Origin: Heterostelium multicystogenum
Lineage: Eukaryota; Evosea; Eumycetozoa; Acytosteliales; Acytosteliaceae
Length of the DNA stretch: 64,000 bases
NCBI GenBank assembly: GCA_003667245.1
Contig: RCNN01000082.1
Location: 37,757 to 101,756, forward strand
Direction of reading: 5' to 3'
The stretch's first letter is position 1; every line of letters starts with the position of its first letter. The position numbers were made by a program, and so were the translations under genes. Positions 47,710 through 61,169 of the stretch are shown piece by piece. A model generated the notes under the pieces. The model was not told where the DNA came from, did not search any database, and saw nothing but the letters and a program-made list of their open reading frames with translations.

Positions 47710-48575
47710 TTAACTGGTGAGAAGTGATTGAATAAGATTGTTTACTTTTAAATGTATTTGTAGTGACTGTTAGGTTGTGAGCAGAGGATATTAGTATAAG
47801 TGTGGCACTAATGATTGATAAAAGAGTATAGCAGCACTTACTTCATATGATCTAAATAATAATTCGTTGCCATTCCTCAAGATGATTTTCCAATCCATCC
47901 AGTTAGGATCCAATATGAATTGATATATTTCGCCAAGTGTCCATGTCTCTGCATTGCCATTTTCTTCGATAACTGTCACACCATATTTGCTCACTCTCAT
48001 GGACATAAGCTGGTATCCACTATCTTTAGTTGTAGCGCCACACTGATCAATTCTCCGATACTATCATTTTCAAAGAACCACTTGTTAGAATTCTATTCAT
48101 TTTATTCGATTAAGTTGATATCTACCTCTAGCTTAAATTCAAATTCTTTAATCGTTGAGTTTCTAAATTTAAACAATTTATTCTTTATACTTTTGTTAAG
48201 TGGACTTGACTTATTACTTCCATCATTAATCGGAGATGACTTGGGTGACAATTCATTTGAGTTGTATTCCTTTATATTATCTTTATTACTTGGAGTACTA
48301 CTATTACTACTACTACAAATACTACTATTATTGGTGTTTTTATTACTAATTATATCTTTTTTATTTAATATTAAATCTTGATCTTTATCTTTATCTTTCC
48401 CTTTCTCTTTTATTTTCGATTTATCTTTTTCCTTATGTTTCTCGCTATCTTTCTCTTTTTCTTTATTATTATTTTTGTCTCTATCTTTCTCTTTTTCTTT
48501 ATAATCATTACTTAGATTATCTTTATCTTTCTCATTGCTAGATATAATTGAAAAGAATTTCTTTTTCAACTTCAT
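47710..48575 (-). CDS. Lys/Asp/Glu-rich protein with a C-terminal PTB/PH-like domain
   Basis: Exon 1 from ATG 48575 encodes MKLKKKFFSII and about 130 residues of K/D/E/N/S-rich low complexity. An intron near 48082-48121 (GTAGAT...GAATAG) leads to NSNKWFFENDSIGELI. After one indel near 48040 the frame continues through MSMRVSKYGVTVIEENG, WTLGEIYQFILDP and WKIILRNGNELLFRSYE. A last exon 47710-47766 joins in phase and adds 18 residues to a stop. The strand/turn pattern with W-x-L-x-x-I, FRS-x-E and a terminal amphipathic helix recalls IRS-type PTB or FERM F3 domains. Function is unknown; a membrane or adaptor role is inference. Confidence 0.65.
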
Positions 48576-49417
48576 TTTTAAGATTATAATATTTTATTTA
48601 TTTATTTATTTATTTGTTTATTGATGTATTCCTTCCTGTTTATAGATTTCTGTAATTATTTAAAGAAACAAATAAAATAAAGTATAAATAAAATTATAAT
48701 AGTATTAGTAAAATGATATTCAGAAAATTAAAGTTATAAAAATGCTGAATGAGATGTGATAATACACAATATTTAAATACAAAAATTATTATTTATAATA
48801 ATTCATAGCTATATCTTAACATATCTCAATGCCTGTCATTAATTCTCCAATGTTTGTTATGTGTGATTAGATTGGATGAAAAGGTGGTGTGTTGGGAGAA
48901 GGTGGAGTGGTTTTGTGTGGAGTGGGACTGTTTTACCAAAAGAAATATATTTGACATCTGATATGATAAATGGTATAGTGGAAATAATAATTATAATTAT
49001 AATATTATTTTTAATTGAACATCAGAAACTTAACAATAAACAACAACAACAAAAACACTCAAAACATATTTATTCCAATGCAATGAATTAAATTATAAAA
49101 GTTAGTTATGTTTAGTTTATATATGTTTGGTTTATCAAACATTTATTAAATAAATAATATTGATTTTTGGTTTGGTTTGGAGTGGAGTGGAGTGGAACGG
49201 AATGTAAAGGAATGGATTGAGATAAATAAATTGGTTTTTAAAGAAGAATTATTTACCACCATCTTTCTTTGTTTCTTTTCCTTCTTCTCTTGAAAATAAT
49301 GTTATAAATAATTTGACTATAGAATATATGATGCTTTAATTTAATTTAAATAATAAGATCGGATTCATTATTATTATTATTATTATGATATTGATTATGT
49401 TATATTATGTTATTAAG
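48576..49417. other. intergenic, no gene seen
   Basis: About 840 bp, A/T-rich, with a (TTTA)n tract just after 48590 and a (GAGTG)n tract near 49178-49195. No credible gene; a 71-codon frame at 48876-49091 (+) is not supported. Confidence 0.5.
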
Positions 49418-52037
49418 TTATGAAATGTTCACTCTAACAGCTTGGTGTTCATTATGATAGAATTGGTTCATGTCATTGTGATGTCCAATAAATTTGTTGT
49501 TGTTATTATTATTAATATTATTATTATTGTTGGTGACGATGTTGTTGTTGCTGTTGAAGTGATGATGACTAGTGTATCCATTGTTAAGATCCAATTGCTC
49601 AATAGGAGTCCTCATTCCATCTGATGATGTGGTGTTTTCACTGTAGTCTTGATGATGATGTGAATTATGATCAAAACTAGTATTTGAGTATCCATTCCTC
49701 ATGTTTGGAGATGATGAGGTCTCTGTGAGCATTGTGTCTGCACCATTGCTGCTGTCAAGCTCGTGTTCTTGATGGTGTTGTGCGTGCTGTTGATGTGAAG
49801 GCTGTTGGAGTTGGTATGGCTGTGGGCCATAAACAGGATGCGGTGGAGAAGGAGATTGCACGTGGAGAGTAGGCGAGTGGTAGTGCTGAAGATGAGCTTG
49901 ATGCGGCTGCTGCACATATGGATGCATATGGGGGTGGTATGGATGAAGATGGTGAGGCGGGATGTGGTGCGCCAGTGGCGAGTGTGGTGGATAATGTGGC
50001 ACAAGATGAATTGGGTAGTGGTGAGCGGGTGGCGAGTGTATGTGATGTGGATAGCCACCTACAGGCTCACTACCGTAGAGTTTCGGTGAAGAGATCATAC
50101 CCTGTTGAAAATTATGCATCTCCATGATCAGCTGCTGCTTTTGTTCTTCGAGGAGCTGTTGCTGATGATGGTGATGCTGGATCTGCTGGATGATGTGGTT
50201 TGGGTCAATGGGCGAATGTGGAGTGCTTCCATCGGAGCTGCCTCCGTTTCCACTTACATGTCCATTCCCAATCCCATTGACATTGACAGTTAGTCCATTT
50301 TCTCTGAATTTCTGCTTCTTCTCGGACTGCTGCTTTTTGCTGTTGCTGTTGATGCTAGCTCCGTTCTGAAAGTCAGTGTTTGGTGAGTGTGAGCTTTCTC
50401 TTGCCTTTGTTTTTTTTTTTAGTGTCGACCGTTGGTTGGTTGGCGCCAACGATGACAGGCGACAACTGCTTTCTCTTGAGATTAGAATTACTGCCATTCT
50501 CATTGCTGGTCTGTATCTTGACCAGTCTTCTGAGACCAAGTCCGCTGCTGGGCTGTTGGTTTTCAGAGTCATTAAAGTTGTTGTTTGGACTTTGTTCGGA
50601 TTTTGGTGTGGAGGGAGATGGTGAGTGGTATTGTTGGTCTGGATGTTGGGGTGAAGGATATTGCTGGTAGGGAGAGGTTGGATATTTATTAAACATGGGT
50701 ATAGGCGATGGTATACTTGATGAAGTGGTGGTAGTGGTGCTTGTCGTGTTGTTGCGAGAGTCTGAGGCGCTGAGGTTGTCAGACGATTTTTCATCGATTT
50801 CACGCTCAATGCTCTGAGTTGTTATATTTGGTAAACTATACATGGGGCTTTGAAATATATATGGGAGTTGGATGGTGGGAGTGAATGATGGGATTTGGGG
50901 CGCATGGTTGGGATCTGAATAACTTCCATACTCAATCATTCCGGGTCCATCGGCAGGTGAAAAATGTGATGGCACTCCAGGCTCTGCTGGATGATGTACT
51001 TGGAGGTGATGGTGTGGAATGGGTATAGGCGATGCATGATACAGATTTAAAAACTTGTTTTTATGTGATTTGGTGTGTTTGTTGGGATGCTGGCTACTGC
51101 TACCTGTGTTCGTACTATTACTGCTGGTGGAGCTACCATTGGAGATGATGTCATCTGATGATGTGGATGAAGGTGATTGGGTGTTGTAGTGGTCTAGGTT
51201 CGATGAATTAGATTGGAATGGAAGTGAGGGAATTGGTGGATGTCCAGTGGACTGTGCAGTGCCATATGAGTATTGTCCTGCTACACTTCCATCCATGAGA
51301 TAGCCAGGTGCAGTTGGGATAGACTGTGGATAGCCAGGTGGAAAATGTTGAACATGATTTGAAAAAGGTAATGACAATGGTAGTGGAATCAAATTAGTTG
51401 TTGAGTGTCCTCCAGAGTAAGATGGATGATAATAATTTGTGTTGATTCCTGCTGAAGCTTGTTCTTCATGTGTTTGATGATGAGTCTGTTGTTGATCTTC
51501 TTGAATTTGTTGTTCATGTTGAACTTGTTGTTGTTGATTAGCTGGTTTATTATTTGTTGTCGTAGTAGTAGTTGTTGTTGTTGTTGTAGTTGTTGTTTTT
51601 TCTTTCTTCTTCTTCTTTTTACCTTGCTTGTTATTATTGTTTTCTGAATGATTATTTATAGGTGGATCTGAGGAGGGGATGTGTCCGTCTGTATCATTAG
51701 AGGAATCATCGGACGCATGGCTTTCTTCTTCGGCTTTCTTTTTCGGCTTGATTGTGCCATTTACTTTCATCAGATAGTCCCGCTTCAGACTGAGAAGCGG
51801 CACATTATCCTTTGTCGCCCGTACCGTGCCCCAACCACTGCAATTGTTGCCACTTATCGTCCGCGTCCAGTGCGTCGGATTAATAAACACCTTCCCATCC
51901 GACGTATGAATCTCTCCATTCGAGTCAATGACTCCTATGTGTTGAATACCCCTATAGTTGTATCGGACTTGTGTATCTGGAGGCAAAAGCCCATGATTTA
52001 TAAGATCCAAAAGAGTAACATTATGTTCACTAACCAT
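49418..52037 (-). CDS. RAMA-domain protein with long His/Pro/Asn-rich tail (one frame break)
   Basis: ATG at 52037. Residues about 5-75 (LLDLINHGLLPPDTQVRYNYRG...HIGVID, NPTHWTRTI, SGWGTVRA) match the RAMA domain, found in bacterial restriction/methylase proteins and in eukaryotic MPND, where it has been linked to recognition of N6-methyladenine DNA. Basic stretches and long Thr, Gln, Asn, Ser, His and Pro-rich regions follow, to about 870 residues in total. A single-base change in the A-run near 50411-50420 shifts the frame; sequence continues as RESSHSPNTDFQNG. No catalytic domain is visible. It sits at one edge of a 9.1-kb gene-free region, as developmental regulators often do. A nuclear DNA-binding role is inferred. 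Confidence 0.75.
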
Positions 52038-55000
52038 TTCTTTTCATTAGATTTTAAAATAATAAATTAAATGGCAATAATTTAGTGAAGTTAACTTGTT
52101 GTAATAATTATGTATGATTACTGGATTGCAGTTTGGATTTGAAAAAGAAAAATATGAAAATATGGAAATCAAACCTGGAAAAAATAATATTACTAATAAT
52201 ATATACTACTATTTATATAAATAAATATATGTGTGTAGATAATGATGATGATGAGGATGACGACTAAGAAAAGATGTGAAAATTACTATACTATATAAAT
52301 ATTATTATATAATAAATAGAAAAATTTAGTTGAATGAGTTTTAGAGATATATATATGTATATGTATGATATGTTTGTTATGTACTGATTCAAGTTGAGTT
52401 ATTTATGTTTTTTTTTAATTTTGATTATTTAAATATATACTAACTATACTAGATAAAAATAATAAATATAAAAAAAGAGAGTTTGGATGGTAAAGCTGGA
52501 AATGATGAGTTTGGTTTGGTTATGAAAAAAAAAACAATTGTTATTATTGTTATTGTTGTTGTTGTGGAATATGAAAAAATTAATTTGATATATTAACAAC
52601 TCTCTAAACTATTCATTGTATTACAAAATAAAAAAAGAGATGGTGTAAATTGTGAGCAATATTAGTCACAATAAACAAAAAAAGGCAAATAGAGAAAATA
52701 GGTTCTATAAAAAAAGGAGATGCTTGTGATCGATACTTTTGATCTCTAACCAGTCAGTCTGTTTTCCTGTCCGTGGTCTGTCAGTTAGATCTCACAATTA
52801 AACTGAAAAAAGTCTTGTCCAATGATATCTATAGATAGATGGATTTTTAGAATAAAAGATAGGTTTTGATGCTTAATTAGTATTCATCTTATTGGTTTAT
52901 CAGAAGTGTAATATAATTTGCTATTCTTATGTCATGTTGTGTGAAAAACGGTAAAAGTACAGGACAGGTAGATAGGTTGTTCACTTCCAAATTGAATTGT
53001 AATGATGTTAGGTTGCTGGAAGTGAGGTAGGGGCAGTGTTGAAGTAGTGGTGTGCTTGGAATGAAATTTACTGCTATCCTATTTGACAAAATTAACAATT
53101 GCTGTGTGAATGACACAAAGGTGCCGCTGGACTATTTGCAATTGATTTAAATTTAAATATCTATCGCTTTCAGTAGTATTTAAAATGGAAACTATTATAA
53201 TATGAACAGTAACTCAATTATAATTGAGAAGTCAATGAATTAGAGATGAGGTGTGGGTTTGGTACTACCAGTGCAATTGTGGTGTTGCTGTTGAAGCAGG
53301 TAAAGTTTTGTTTTTACCATGAGGTGTAAATTGAATATTTAATATGTATGTGAATATTTATGTTGTACTTGTTGAAAAGTGAAAGGACATTTAAATGAAC
53401 CTGATAGAATTTGAAAATGTCCTTTGCTATTGTTGTTGTTAACTGTTGATGATAATATAAAAATAAAACAAGCAAATAAAAGTGTAGTTTTGTTAAGTTG
53501 AGTACCTACAGTTGTGAGATTAGATCGACGATCCAATGGATTGACTTTTGGAATTGAAATGTTGTACTGTTTCAAGATCAGTATCAGTACAATAATTTTT
53601 TTTATAGTATAGACTGTAAGGACCTGGTTGTTGTCTAACAATACAATTGTTGTTTGTGGTTGCTGCTACAGTAATTTCAATTACTGCTTCTTGTTGCTTA
53701 GCTGTTCAATTTAGTTTACTTTTACAAATCCAATCTATATTTCTTGCTAAATTTTCTCCTTAAAGACTTTATATTATGTTTTTGGCCTTCTGTGAATAAT
53801 AATAATAATTGAAAAAAATATTAATATTAAATATTAGTTATATTAAAATTTAATTTAGATAAGCTATAATTATAATTCTAATTATTATTATTATTTAAAT
53901 GAGAAATGATGTGGATAGATTATTTAGATTGAGGAGTAATAGTTTGGGTGATGTGAAAGGAAGGTCAGTAAGAATGAAGTCCAAAGAGGTCTGAGTATTG
54001 ACCAATAAGAATTTGTATGTATATTTATAAACAATTATTATTATTATAAGTGTGGCTGTTTTAGGTTTGCATCTATATTGGCTGTTGGTGTTTTGTTTTT
54101 AATCTGAGGATTAATGTCTTTGTTGTGGACCATACCACCACTGTTTTTCTGCCAAACAGAAAAATAAAATATCATTTCAAAAAACAAAAAAAAAAAACAC
54201 AAAAAATCCTTTAAAAAAACCAAAACAAATACAGTACTATTGTCAACTGATACATAAATTATTATTAATTGGAGATCCACACCACTGCTTTCTTAAGATC
54301 TAATATTATTTAAAATATCATAATTACACTTAATTAAATATGGCTAATTAAAAATTCAAATAACTATAATGATGATAATTACTCCTATGTAAATTATATT
54401 AAGTGGAATGGGAATGGATGAAAATGGAAGCTATGGCTAAATGCCTGGATGACCGTATGGATAGTTGGATGGATATTGAATAGGTTTGAAAAATAATAAT
54501 CTACATGTATAATTAATTAATTAATTATTGTCTATGTGACTTTTATAATTTTTATAATTTAAATAAAAAAATATAATAAATTGTATATTTAAAAAATAGT
54601 TTACATAATATATTAAGGTCAATGCACATGGATATGAAATAACATGAAATTTAAAAGTTATGATAATAATAATATTATAATGAAGTGATTTACAAAGGGA
54701 ATCAAAAAAAAAAACAATAAAAGTCACATATAATTTCATTAAGTAGTAGCTGTTATGGTAGTAGTAGGAGTCCTACAGTTAAGGTCGTTACCAAAATAAT
54801 TATCAGTGATTGAAAACCAAGTTAGCAGTAAATAAAAATGTGGTTCAGTATCATAATTCTTAAAAATAAATATCAAGGTGTATGCAAGTAATTAACATAT
54901 GGCTTCAGGTAGACCTCACATAATAATAGAGGGGTGGGTATTGCTTATTAGGTAGTCTTGTTGTGACATAGTTAACTACCTAATAATAGAATCTATCACA

Positions 55001-58000
55001 TGTGTTTCATCAATGAGATATATTAGAGTATTTTTGTTTTGTTTTGATAATATGATTGTTTGATGAGAGAGGGGGTGAGTGTTGAGTGAGTGTGGGACAT
55101 GTCTTACCACACTCCACTACCTGATGGATTGATATTTTTGTATTATCTACCAACTTATAACAACAGTATTTATTTCGTGTTACTGTTGTTATTGTTGGTG
55201 ATAATAATACTAAATTGGGAATGATTATGATGATATTTCAATAACAACTATTGTTATTGAGTCATGATGATATATATGTATATTAGGGTTGGAAAACAGG
55301 AAAAAGTAAATGAATAAAAACATGTTTGTTGTTGTCGTAATATTTTCCCTAAAAATACTGCGTATTTGCCAAAGTAGGAATAACAAGATCATTTATGGGG
55401 AGTTATAAATGAAAACATATATATAAATATCATTTCATTTTAATAAACATTGATCTTTACATTACAATAATGAATTATACAATATGTTAAATCTCTAAGC
55501 AATTTCACAGTTAGTATATCTAAGATATGAAAATATGTATATGCTTGGTTGATAATAGTAATATTATTATATGTAATGGAAATTACATGAAACAGATTGA
55601 ATTGAATTATTGTAAATTGATTTACCAATATATAATTAAATTTATAGAATTGTTTTTGAAATGTAATAAAACTAAATTGGATCTACCCAATATTAAAACC
55701 AATATGAATATTTAATTAATATTAGAAACTATAAAATATTTTGGTGGATTGATTAGATTATTTTGAATTAATTGATGTGGATGAATGGTGTAAACAAAAT
55801 CTTTACCAAAGTAAAGAAATACAAGCAGCATCACAAAACTTAAATCCAAGAAAGAAATTAATACTTTTGGTTGGCTAGTATTAAAAACAAAAACAATAAT
55901 AATGATAAAGAAATAGATAAATTAGTTTGATCAAAGTATGCTTCAAGCACCATTTAAAATATTCTATTGGTGCTGGAGTACCCTCATCGATGAATGGGTG
56001 AGTGGGTGAGTGAAGATACTTGGTTGAACATTTTAAACAAACAATAGCTGTTCTTGTTATGAGTGAAGTGAAGTTAATGATTTAAATGTGTTAAATCGAA
56101 TTCAATAAAGGAAAAAACAACAAGAACTAGCAGCAACAACAACACAACTTGGAATTATCCACATACCTACATATATATATACAACACCAAATAAATTTTT
56201 AAAACATCAACTACAGCTTGAAATAAAATTTAAATAAATTGAGTGAAAGATTGAATGAATGATGTATATAGATAGGATGGATGTGTGTATGTACTTATAT
56301 ATTATATAATGATAGTTCCATTATACATATTTGTATATAAACAACAAATACAATACACATCATAGATATCTATACCTTGCTTGTATATGATGGTGAAAAC
56401 GTAGGATAAAATAGAGTGGAAATGCAGGGTAGTGTACATGTTGAATTTGATTGATTTTGATTTGAGTGTCTGTTCAGTCAGTAGCTCATTAATTAATTAT
56501 GTGGTGGTACTGGCAGTGGTAATGATGTTCGAAAGACATTATGGACTGTGGTTTGGAAACAATGTGTTGTGTTGGTGTTTTGTGGTTTAATCAATTAATC
56601 AATCATTTAAATTAATCATATGATAAAAACTTGTCAAAATGATATAGCTGCACAACCCTAAGGGTAAGATCATTTAAAAGTAAAGTAAGAAGTTCCTATT
56701 AGTGTGGATGGTGGTGAAATAGTGTGGTGATCAGTTAGTTGGTTTGCTATTTAGTTGGTTAATTGTGTGAAGTCGGTTGGGATAGCCGTAGATAACAAGT
56801 GTAGTATTGATTAGAGTCCTAACACTTTAGTGGTAAAGAGTGAAGAGGTTTTGTTTGTTTACTCCTAAACGGAACCGGTACCACTCCACCACAAACTTAA
56901 CTCGACCACCATAGATATTAAATTGCTTTAATTGCAGGCCCTAGCTGTGGTAGTACTATAAAACCCATCTATGATGTTGATCTTTTGATCAATCATAGAG
57001 AATTGAGTTTCAATCAAATTGTGTTTGGGTAGAAGCAGCAAGCAAATCAACTCAATGGTATGATATTTTTAGACAAAGTTATAAATTAATTGAATCTATC
57101 CTTGCTGTCATTATTTGGTTGATAGTGAAGTAGATCCGCTCACCTCCCCTCCTGAGGGGTAAGAGTTAACATTTAATCATGTTAAAGGAAATACTTCTCT
57201 TTGTTACTGCGTGATGTGGTTGTTCATGTGTGTGTAGCTGTTTGTTGCCATACTAAATTCAATGTGTGAACTTTTGAGCATTTAAAACAAACAAAGTAAA
57301 AGACATCAACGACAACAGATTTCCCACTTATCTATGACAACAAAGACACAAAACACACACATACACACATATAGATCTATACCAAACAAACACACACGAT
57401 CACAAACAGTTAAATCCATTTAAAGTATGGAAATGGAAGTGATTGATTTATCTGGTGGTCATGTATTTACTTAGTGTTGAGTGAGTGAGTTGAATAGTTT
57501 TAAATTGAGCAAAACGAATCCAAATTAACTAAACTAAGTTGTAGAATTATTTATTGTATTGAAATGAAAGGTAAAGTAATCAATTCAAGTAAGCAAAAAT
57601 ATATAGGATATTATGTGAAAGCTAATTTATATGGTTGAAAATAACAATTAACAATTTCAAAAGAGGAATGTGATTCATATTTGTATTCGACGTTATTATT
57701 AATTGAATATATATATCTCGACATTTGTAGTCTACAGATCACTTGAATCAAGTTGATAGTGTAACAATAAAACATTGTTTGACTCACTGTTTAATGTCGA
57801 ATTGTTGGTTGATTGATCTTCAATGCAATAACAACAAGGTGTAAATTTTTTCAAGTTTTAATTTGCTTTTTGACAAATCAACAACCAATCAGTCTAAACA
57901 AAAATCGTTCTTATATTATTATATTATTATTTTTTTGAGAATTGGTCTGGTGTTTGGTGTGTGATCAGACGATATTAATGTTGAAAATCAAACACACTTT

Positions 58001-61000
58001 TATAACTGGAGCTCCAGTTTCATTATTATTTGATTAATCAATCTTTCGAAAGATTGTTTGGAATAGATTATTATTGTTATTGTCATATTCTTTTGATTTT
58101 CTTACAATAATTAAATATGCTGTTATGCAATGCTCTGCGATCTAACTTAATTCTATCTTGTTTTTATGCTTTATATTTACAATTCAACTCTTGGTTTGAT
58201 TATTACTAGTAATTTTACTTATATTATTATTATTATTCTATTATTTAAAATCTGGAATATAAATTATTTAAAAATAAAATATAAATATGCTAATGATTTA
58301 ATTAACTAAACTAAACTATATTAATTATAATTTTAGTTTAGATTAGATTAATATTTCTTTACTTCGGTTGTTGTTATTGTTGTTGCTTTTGTTGTTGCGA
58401 TGAGGAACTTTCTGAGGTGGACTTGACTTGCCTGAACTTTACTGATTTCAAGACAAGATAAATATAAAATTAATAAAAAATAGGTATGTATGTTATGTAA
58501 TGTATGTATGCTTTGCTCTAAATTTCTTTTCTTGCTATGATGTGCTATACTACTCTATGGCTTCACTCAATCAACATCATTGTAGTGTTTTGTTATTACT
58601 GAAGACTTGGACTCAATTTTAAAAATGGAAAATAATAAAAATTATATTAAAATTTTATTTGCTCTGCTGTGTTTCGATCAAACTGACAAAATTTGGAAAA
58701 CATCATGTTTTTGCAGTTGTAGTGGTGTGAGAGACCACAACACGACTCACACCACCTGATGTAAATACCACCACTGTGTTCAGTCATTTCATCAAAACAA
58801 AGTATTTGAACAAACATTAGAAATCCCTCTCCACACCATCACCATCAACAACAACAACATAATATATTATATATATTTTATTATCCAAAAAACCACAGTA
58901 ATATTAAAATTAGTATAATTTGTATAAATCAAAAAAATCCAATCATCAAAATGCAAATTGACGGCTTAAGGTGCCAATTTTGAAATTATGAAAAGAAAAA
59001 AAATATTCTGCAAAAACACCTTGATCAAGCGTTGTGAATGTTTTTTTTGCCAAATTTGAATTTTTTTAAGTGGGTTTTGGACTAATGTATGAGGCCCATA
59101 CTCATCAACCCATTTGCAATTAGTTTGATAATTTTTTACGGATAATATCTGGGTCAATCACTAAAATCTAAATATGGTAGCACTCGAATTCAAATAAATT
59201 TAAATGGGTCTGTATATTGTGTTTGGTTAATTTGGTGATGTTTGTATTTTGGTTGTGATTGATGATTGATTTGATTGATTTAAAAAATGTAAATTGTTGA
59301 TTAAGTGCAAACACATTATTAGTGGTAGTTGGGTGAATAATAGATACTGGGGATGGTGCAAAGAGAAGTTCGGAAGAATTTTATTCAAAATTAACAGATG
59401 ATTGAGGTGTTTTTTAATAACAACAACTACTCAATCAAGATATTGTTGTAGAAATTTATAAATAGGTTAATAGAAGTTGTTTTTTATTGTGGTATTGATC
59501 TCACTCAAGTGTGCTTGTATTATGATTTATTCAGGTTCAAATTCACTTTCAGCCCATAATTTACAGAATCATAAAAATAGGAGAAAGGCAGACCAATTTG
59601 TTAACCACATAGATGAGAATATATGATGGTCCACTGTGCAACAACCCATCTCAAAGCCAAGTTGTTGTGATGATGATATCCATCCATCCATCCAACAAAT
59701 GAATAACTTAAATATTGGTTCCAAGTATACTATCTTGAGTTGGGCAATAGTGTTTTGAATAATAATATCAGGCAAACTAAACTATGACTAAATTGATCTG
59801 TATTTGGAAATTTGACCCCATTTGGCTGGGTGAACCAAATCACCATTTTTTCGATTGAATATATCATCATCTCCAAACATTCAGAAACTACATTTGACAA
59901 ATTTGGATTCCAATCAAACCCACAGATTCTCACACTTCTTAGTTTACTTTATTTAATTGGGACCAATCATTGTTAGTTTGGTTTGATTAAGTTCCCAAAA
60001 GAAAGACATATCCAATCTTGGGATTGCCCTTTATATCCAGCCTAAGTTATTTTTCAAGTTAGAATACATTAATGTAACTACTAACCAAAGTAACTAACAA
60101 ACTAATCTATTTGTGGTTCGTTTTCAATTCTCAAATCAACAAACAAATAATAAATATCTTCTTAAAACACACAAACTATTGTGGTTGTCAATGTTACAGT
60201 GATCCAAAGAAGATCTTAATTGAATGACCTTCCCTCATTGAAACAAATCTATCCCCCTGTTAAAGTTTCATTCATTCATTCTAAAACTAACTAGCGAATG
60301 TTAGTGTTAAAAGAAAGCAGATTTCACAAAGCATTTCTTAGTTCCAAAAATTACTGGTTCTTAAATATAATGTTGACTGGCAACAACAACAACTTGGGTT
60401 TGAAATAACATGTTTAAGCAGTCGTCTCTTAGAGATTGGGAACATGTCTGACAACGATTTAGCTGAAATAATAGCTATCATTTGATTTTAAAGTGTACTA
60501 CAAAATATTTTATAAAAAAATAAATATTAAAAGTTGTTTAACACTAGTTTACCTGAACATGTTGGAACTCAAAGAAATAGTTCATTTATCTACATATATT
60601 TAGTGTATACTTTTTTCCAAAATTCTAAAACTAGTTATTAATTTCTTTGTTGTTGATCTTTTAACATCATTTTGCTTTTTTAACATTATATTTAATGTAT
60701 TATTACTATGATTGATTGAGTTATGTAATTGTCATTGATATTATTATTATCACATGTATGTAATTGTTACCTTGTGTCCCATCCATAGCTACTTACACTT
60801 CACATAGATACAATGTATATAAGTATATGTATAAATATATATATGTATCAATGTTGCTGTTGCTACTGAGTTTTCTGCTGAGATAGAAGTCGTCATAGTT
60901 CCAAACAAAATTTTAAAAACTTAGGAACATTAACTCAAGATAAATAGATAGATAGATAACTTAAGCTGACCAGCATTAAATCATAATAATAATATTATCA

Positions 61001-61169
61001 TTATTTGATTAATTAAATGACTTTGTAGTTTATATTAATTTATTATTATTATTATTATCTATTTATTTATTTATTTATTTTTTGTTATTATAGCATTTGT
61101 TCATTATTAGTTGGTTGGTTCATGTGTAATTACTATAGCTAAGCTACTGTTATCATCAACAACAACAAC
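52038..61169. other. 9.1-kb gene-poor region between divergent genes
   Basis: No open frame here shows recognisable protein content; those present are short and low complexity. No tRNA is seen. Base composition changes locally, with G/C-richer islands near 56700-57020 and 57130-57170 and a strong hairpin at 54945-54986. The left gene (RAMA protein) and right gene (UPF2) diverge from it, so it must contain both promoters. The length is far above the few hundred to about 1,300 bp seen elsewhere in this window. Confidence 0.7.
54945..54986. other. perfect 12-bp hairpin with 18-nt loop
   Basis: TTATTAGGTAGT at 54945-54956 is the exact reverse complement of ACTACCTAATAA at 54975-54986. It is the strongest inverted repeat I noticed in the gene-free region. 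It could be a structured RNA, a terminator-like element or a protein-binding palindrome. Confidence 0.6.

Noticed and set aside
49805..50127. Plus-strand frames opposite the His/Pro-rich tail of the RAMA protein
   Set aside because: They mirror CAT/CCA-rich codons; no start context or domain.
53339..55715. Short open frames in the gene-free region (e.g. 53339-53641, 55440-55715)
   Set aside because: Low complexity, overlapping on both strands, no splice or domain support.
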